Source of the DNA: DASUXY01 sp035301985
GTDB taxonomy: Bacteria > Bacillota > Bacilli > Bacillales > Amphibacillaceae
Length of the DNA stretch: 64,000 nt
Direction: 5' to 3'
NCBI GenBank assembly: GCA_035301985.1
Contig: DATGTE010000020.1
Coordinates: forward strand, 62,001-126,000
Each line of letters starts with the position of its first letter. The first letter of the stretch is position 1. The notes under the pieces were generated by a model, which was not told the origin of the DNA, did no database searches, and saw nothing but the letters and a program-made list of their open reading frames with translations. Shown here in pieces: positions 61,908-64,000 of this stretch. Both the position numbers and the translations under genes were made by a program.

Positions 61908-63185
61908 TTAATATACATTCGTCGTATCCTGATTCATTTTTTCCAAAATGTCCTTCACTCGTGCAAGAAATTGTCCACAGACAAGTCCGTCCAAAATTCG
62001 ATGGTCAAGAGAAAGGGATAAATTAACCATCTCTCGAGCGGCAAACATATTGTTTACAATCATAGGGCGGGTAACGATTGATTCAACTTGTAAAATCGCC
62101 GCTTGCGGATAATTGATTACACCCATAGACGATATTGAACCGAATGAGCCTGTATTATTGACTGTAAATGTACCACCTTGCATATCTTCAGGGGTTAATT
62201 TACCAGTGCGAGCTTTTTGCGCTAACTCATATATATCTTTAGCGATTCCTTTGATGCTTTTTTCATCTGCATGCTTAATAACCGGTACATACAACTCTTG
62301 ATCTTTTGCTACTGCGATTGAGATGTGAATATCTTTCTTTTGGATAATCTGATCTCCGGCCCACATGCTATTCATCTGCGGGAACTCTTTCAATGCTTGA
62401 GCGACAGCTTTTACGAAAAATGCAAAAAAGGTGAGGTTGAATCCTTCATTTTTCTTAAATTCATCTTTAATATGATTACGATAAGCGACAAGATCTGTCA
62501 CATCGACTTCCACTGTCATCCATGCATGAGGAATTTCTGTTTTCGAACGAACCATATTCTCTGCAATGACTTTGCGAACACCCGTTACTGGAATTGCTAC
62601 ATCACCTGATTCAGTTGGTACAGGCGCTTCGAATTCTGCAGTTGCTTTTTTCTCTTGTTGGTCAACTGTTTTCTCTTTATGTGGAGCGATTGTCTCCTCG
62701 CGAGATGGTATTTCCCCGCTCGCTATGATTTTTTCGATATCTTTTCGGGTAATTCTTCCACCCCGACCTGTTCCATCAACTTGTTCTAAATCAATATCGT
62801 ATTCTTGGGCAAGTCGTAAAACAACAGGTGAATAACGCTTCTTCATCGCTATCGAACGATCACCGCTTGAAGGAGTCTGATCAGCATCAGCTGATTTTTC
62901 TTCAGAGGCACCTCCTTGATGATGAGAAACATCTTCTTTCACATCTTCTGTTTCGATATAACAGATGAGCTCCCCTACATCTAACGTTTCCCCTTCTTCG
63001 GCGATGATTTCTGTAATCGTTCCTGTAAAAGACGATGGTACTTCTGCATTCACTTTATCTGTCATCACTTCAGCAATTGGGTCATATTTATTTACATGGT
63101 CTCCTTCTTTCACTAACCATGAGCTAATCGTTCCTTCTGTCACACTTTCACCGAGCTGTGGCATGGTGATTTTTTCCGTTGCCAT
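61908..63185 (-). CDS. bkdB: Branched-chain 2-oxoacid dehydrogenase E2 (lipoamide acyltransferase)
   Basis: E2 transfers branched acyl groups from lipoamide to CoA, supplying primers for branched-chain fatty acids. The 425-residue protein has a lipoyl domain (lipoylated Lys in MTDKVNAEVP, near 43), a linker, an E1/E3-binding domain (LAQEYDIDLEQVDGTGRGGR, about 120-155) and the catalytic domain with SLDHRILDG (His/Asp near 398). GGAGGGG precedes the ATG at 63185. It follows bkdAB by about 20 bases. Confidence 0.96.
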   Translation of the reverse strand: MATEKITMPQLGESVTEGTISSWLVKEGDHVNKYDPIAEVMTDKVNAEVPSSFTGTITEIIAEEGETLDVGELICYIETEDVKEDVSHHQGGASEEKSADADQTPSSGDRSIAMKKRYSPVVLRLAQEYDIDLEQVDGTGRGGRITRKDIEKIIASGEIPSREETIAPHKEKTVDQQEKKATAEFEAPVPTESGDVAIPVTGVRKVIAENMVRSKTEIPHAWMTVEVDVTDLVAYRNHIKDEFKKNEGFNLTFFAFFVKAVAQALKEFPQMNSMWAGDQIIQKKDIHISIAVAKDQELYVPVIKHADEKSIKGIAKDIYELAQKARTGKLTPEDMQGGTFTVNNTGSFGSISSMGVINYPQAAILQVESIVTRPMIVNNMFAAREMVNLSLSLDHRILDGLVCGQFLARVKDILEKMNQDTTNVY

Positions 63186-63205
63186 ACAATCATCCCCTCC
63201 TCCTG

Positions 63206-64000
63206 TTAAAACTCCGCTAAATCACGCATTGCTTTTTCGACTTTTTCAGGATTAACCATGAAATATTTTTCCATTGTCGGTGCATAAGGCATCGATGGCA
63301 CATCAGGTCCTGCTAGACGGCGAATCGGTGCATCGAGGTCGAATAAACAATTTTCACTAATGATGGCACTTACTTCACTCATAATACTACCTTCTTTATT
63401 ATCCTCTGTAACGAGCAATACTTTACCTGTCTTCGTTGCAGCTTCGATAATAGCTTCCTGATCGAGTGGATAGACCGTGCGTAAATCAAGAATATGTGCT
63501 TCGATTCCTTCCTTTTCAAGTTTTTCAGCAGCTTGTAATGCAAAATGGACACACAACCCATATGTGATTACCGTGAGGTCCGATCCTTCACGTTTCACAT
63601 CTGCCTTTCCAATAGGAAGAACATAATCTTCTTCAGGCACCTCTTCCTTCAGTAAACGATAAGCTCGTTTATGCTCGAAGAAAAGAACCGGATCATTATC
63701 ACGGATGGATGCTTTTAACAACCCTTTGACATCATAGGGTGTGGAAGGCATCACGATTTTTAATCCAGGTTGATTTGCAAAAATAGCTTCGACCGATTGG
63801 GAATGGTAAAGTGCTCCATTGATCCCTCCACCGTATGGCGCACGAATGGTAATCGGGCAATCCCAATCGTTATTCGAGCGATAACGGATCTTCGCAGCTT
63901 CTGATATAATCTGGTTCACTGCTGGCATGATGAAGTCTGCAAATTGCATTTCAGCGACAGGGCGCATGCCATACATTGCCGCGCCAATTCCTACACCAGC
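63206..64000 (-). CDS. bkdAB: Branched-chain 2-oxoacid dehydrogenase E1 beta subunit, N-terminus cut by window edge
   Basis: This is the beta chain of the thiamine-diphosphate E1 that decarboxylates branched 2-oxoacids. About 264 residues are visible and the frame is open to the window edge, so some 60 N-terminal residues lie outside; the ATG at 63976 is internal. Blocks seen are MQFADFIMPAVNQIISEA, YHSQSVEAIF, GLKIVMPSTPYDVKGLL, LFFEHKRAYR and DLRTVYPLD. It lies directly upstream of bkdB in the bkd operon. Confidence 0.96.
   Translation of the reverse strand, partial: AGVGIGAAMYGMRPVAEMQFADFIMPAVNQIISEAAKIRYRSNNDWDCPITIRAPYGGGINGALYHSQSVEAIFANQPGLKIVMPSTPYDVKGLLKASIRDNDPVLFFEHKRAYRLLKEEVPEEDYVLPIGKADVKREGSDLTVITYGLCVHFALQAAEKLEKEGIEAHILDLRTVYPLDQEAIIEAATKTGKVLLVTEDNKEGSIMSEVSAIISENCLFDLDAPIRRLAGPDVPSMPYAPTMEKYFMVNPEKVEKAMRDLAEF

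Noticed and set aside
1..64000. CRISPR array, tRNA, rRNA, prophage, integrase of a mobile element or transposase
   Set aside because: None seen; the only tyrosine recombinase is the housekeeping xerD in its normal place.

Overview
This 64-kb window comes from the chromosome of an endospore-forming Firmicute of the family Bacillaceae. It carries sporulation and germination genes (sigF-spoIIAB-spoIIAA-dacF, spoVAA/AB/AF, spoIIM, spmA/spmB, dacB, cotJABC, sleB-ypeB), the res cytochrome c operon, bacillithiol-linked genes (ypdA, brxB) and Bacillus-type ribosome binding sites (AGGAGG). Gene order closely follows the B. subtilis arc from der/yphA through gudB, recS, fer, resABCDE, spmAB, scpAB, lysA, sigF, xerD and fur to the bkd genes. 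Low G+C and the many local differences from B. subtilis suggest another Bacillaceae genus, perhaps in the Oceanobacillus/Virgibacillus neighbourhood; that placement is inference. No tRNA, rRNA, CRISPR array, transposase or prophage was seen.

Layout. Most genes are on the minus strand, so transcription runs right to left. 1-4.3 kb: der (cut by the window edge), yphA, the S1-domain protein ypfD, plsC, cmk. 4.4-12.5 kb: ypeB, sleB, prsW, a lipoprotein, ypdA, gudB (with a good sigma-A promoter and a perfect-consensus CcpA cre site) and mecB. 12.6-13.8 kb: a plus-strand cotJABC operon behind a sigma-E-like promoter. 13.9-18.9 kb: a one-TM protein in the ypbE position, CPBP protease ypbD, helicase recS, ypbB, ferredoxin, and an ECF S-component/DUF4430 lipoprotein pair. 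19-25.9 kb: resE, resD, resC, resB, resA, rluB. 26-29.8 kb: spmB, spmA, dacB, scpB, scpA and a tiny YjcZ-type peptide. 29.9-38.4 kb: ribT (without the riboflavin operon), an M50 protease, ppiB, lysA, spoVAF, spoVAB, spoVAA (spoVAC/AD/AE absent here), sigF operon and dacF. 38.8-46.9 kb: pdp, punA, deoB, xerD, yqzK, fur, spoIIM, endonuclease Q and nudF. 47-49.1 kb: polY2 with a LexA box, diverging from an uncharacterised three-gene mini-operon behind a sigma-K-like promoter. 49.1-55.7 kb: an MBL-fold hydrolase with a FadR-like operator, GDPD, namA, rnz, an aldehyde dehydrogenase and dinB. 55.8-64 kb: peptidase yqjE, acyl-CoA carboxylase mmdA, an epimerase fused to a degenerate B12-binding domain, prli42, yqjA, brxB, bkdB and the partial bkdAB.

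How it works together. Forespore commitment (sigF module), engulfment and cortex genes (spoIIM, dacB, spmAB), coat genes (cotJ) and germination (sleB-ypeB, spoVA) form the sporulation theme. DNA repair is represented by recS, two Y-family polymerases, EndoQ and nudF. Branched-chain and odd-chain acyl-CoA metabolism appears at the right end (bkd, mmdA, epimerase). The most unusual items are a 139-bp repeat present as two inverted copies 32 kb apart, the reduced spoVA locus, the B12-domain/epimerase fusion whose cobalamin-binding histidine is gone, and the small sporulation-like mini-operon at 48.5-49.1 kb.
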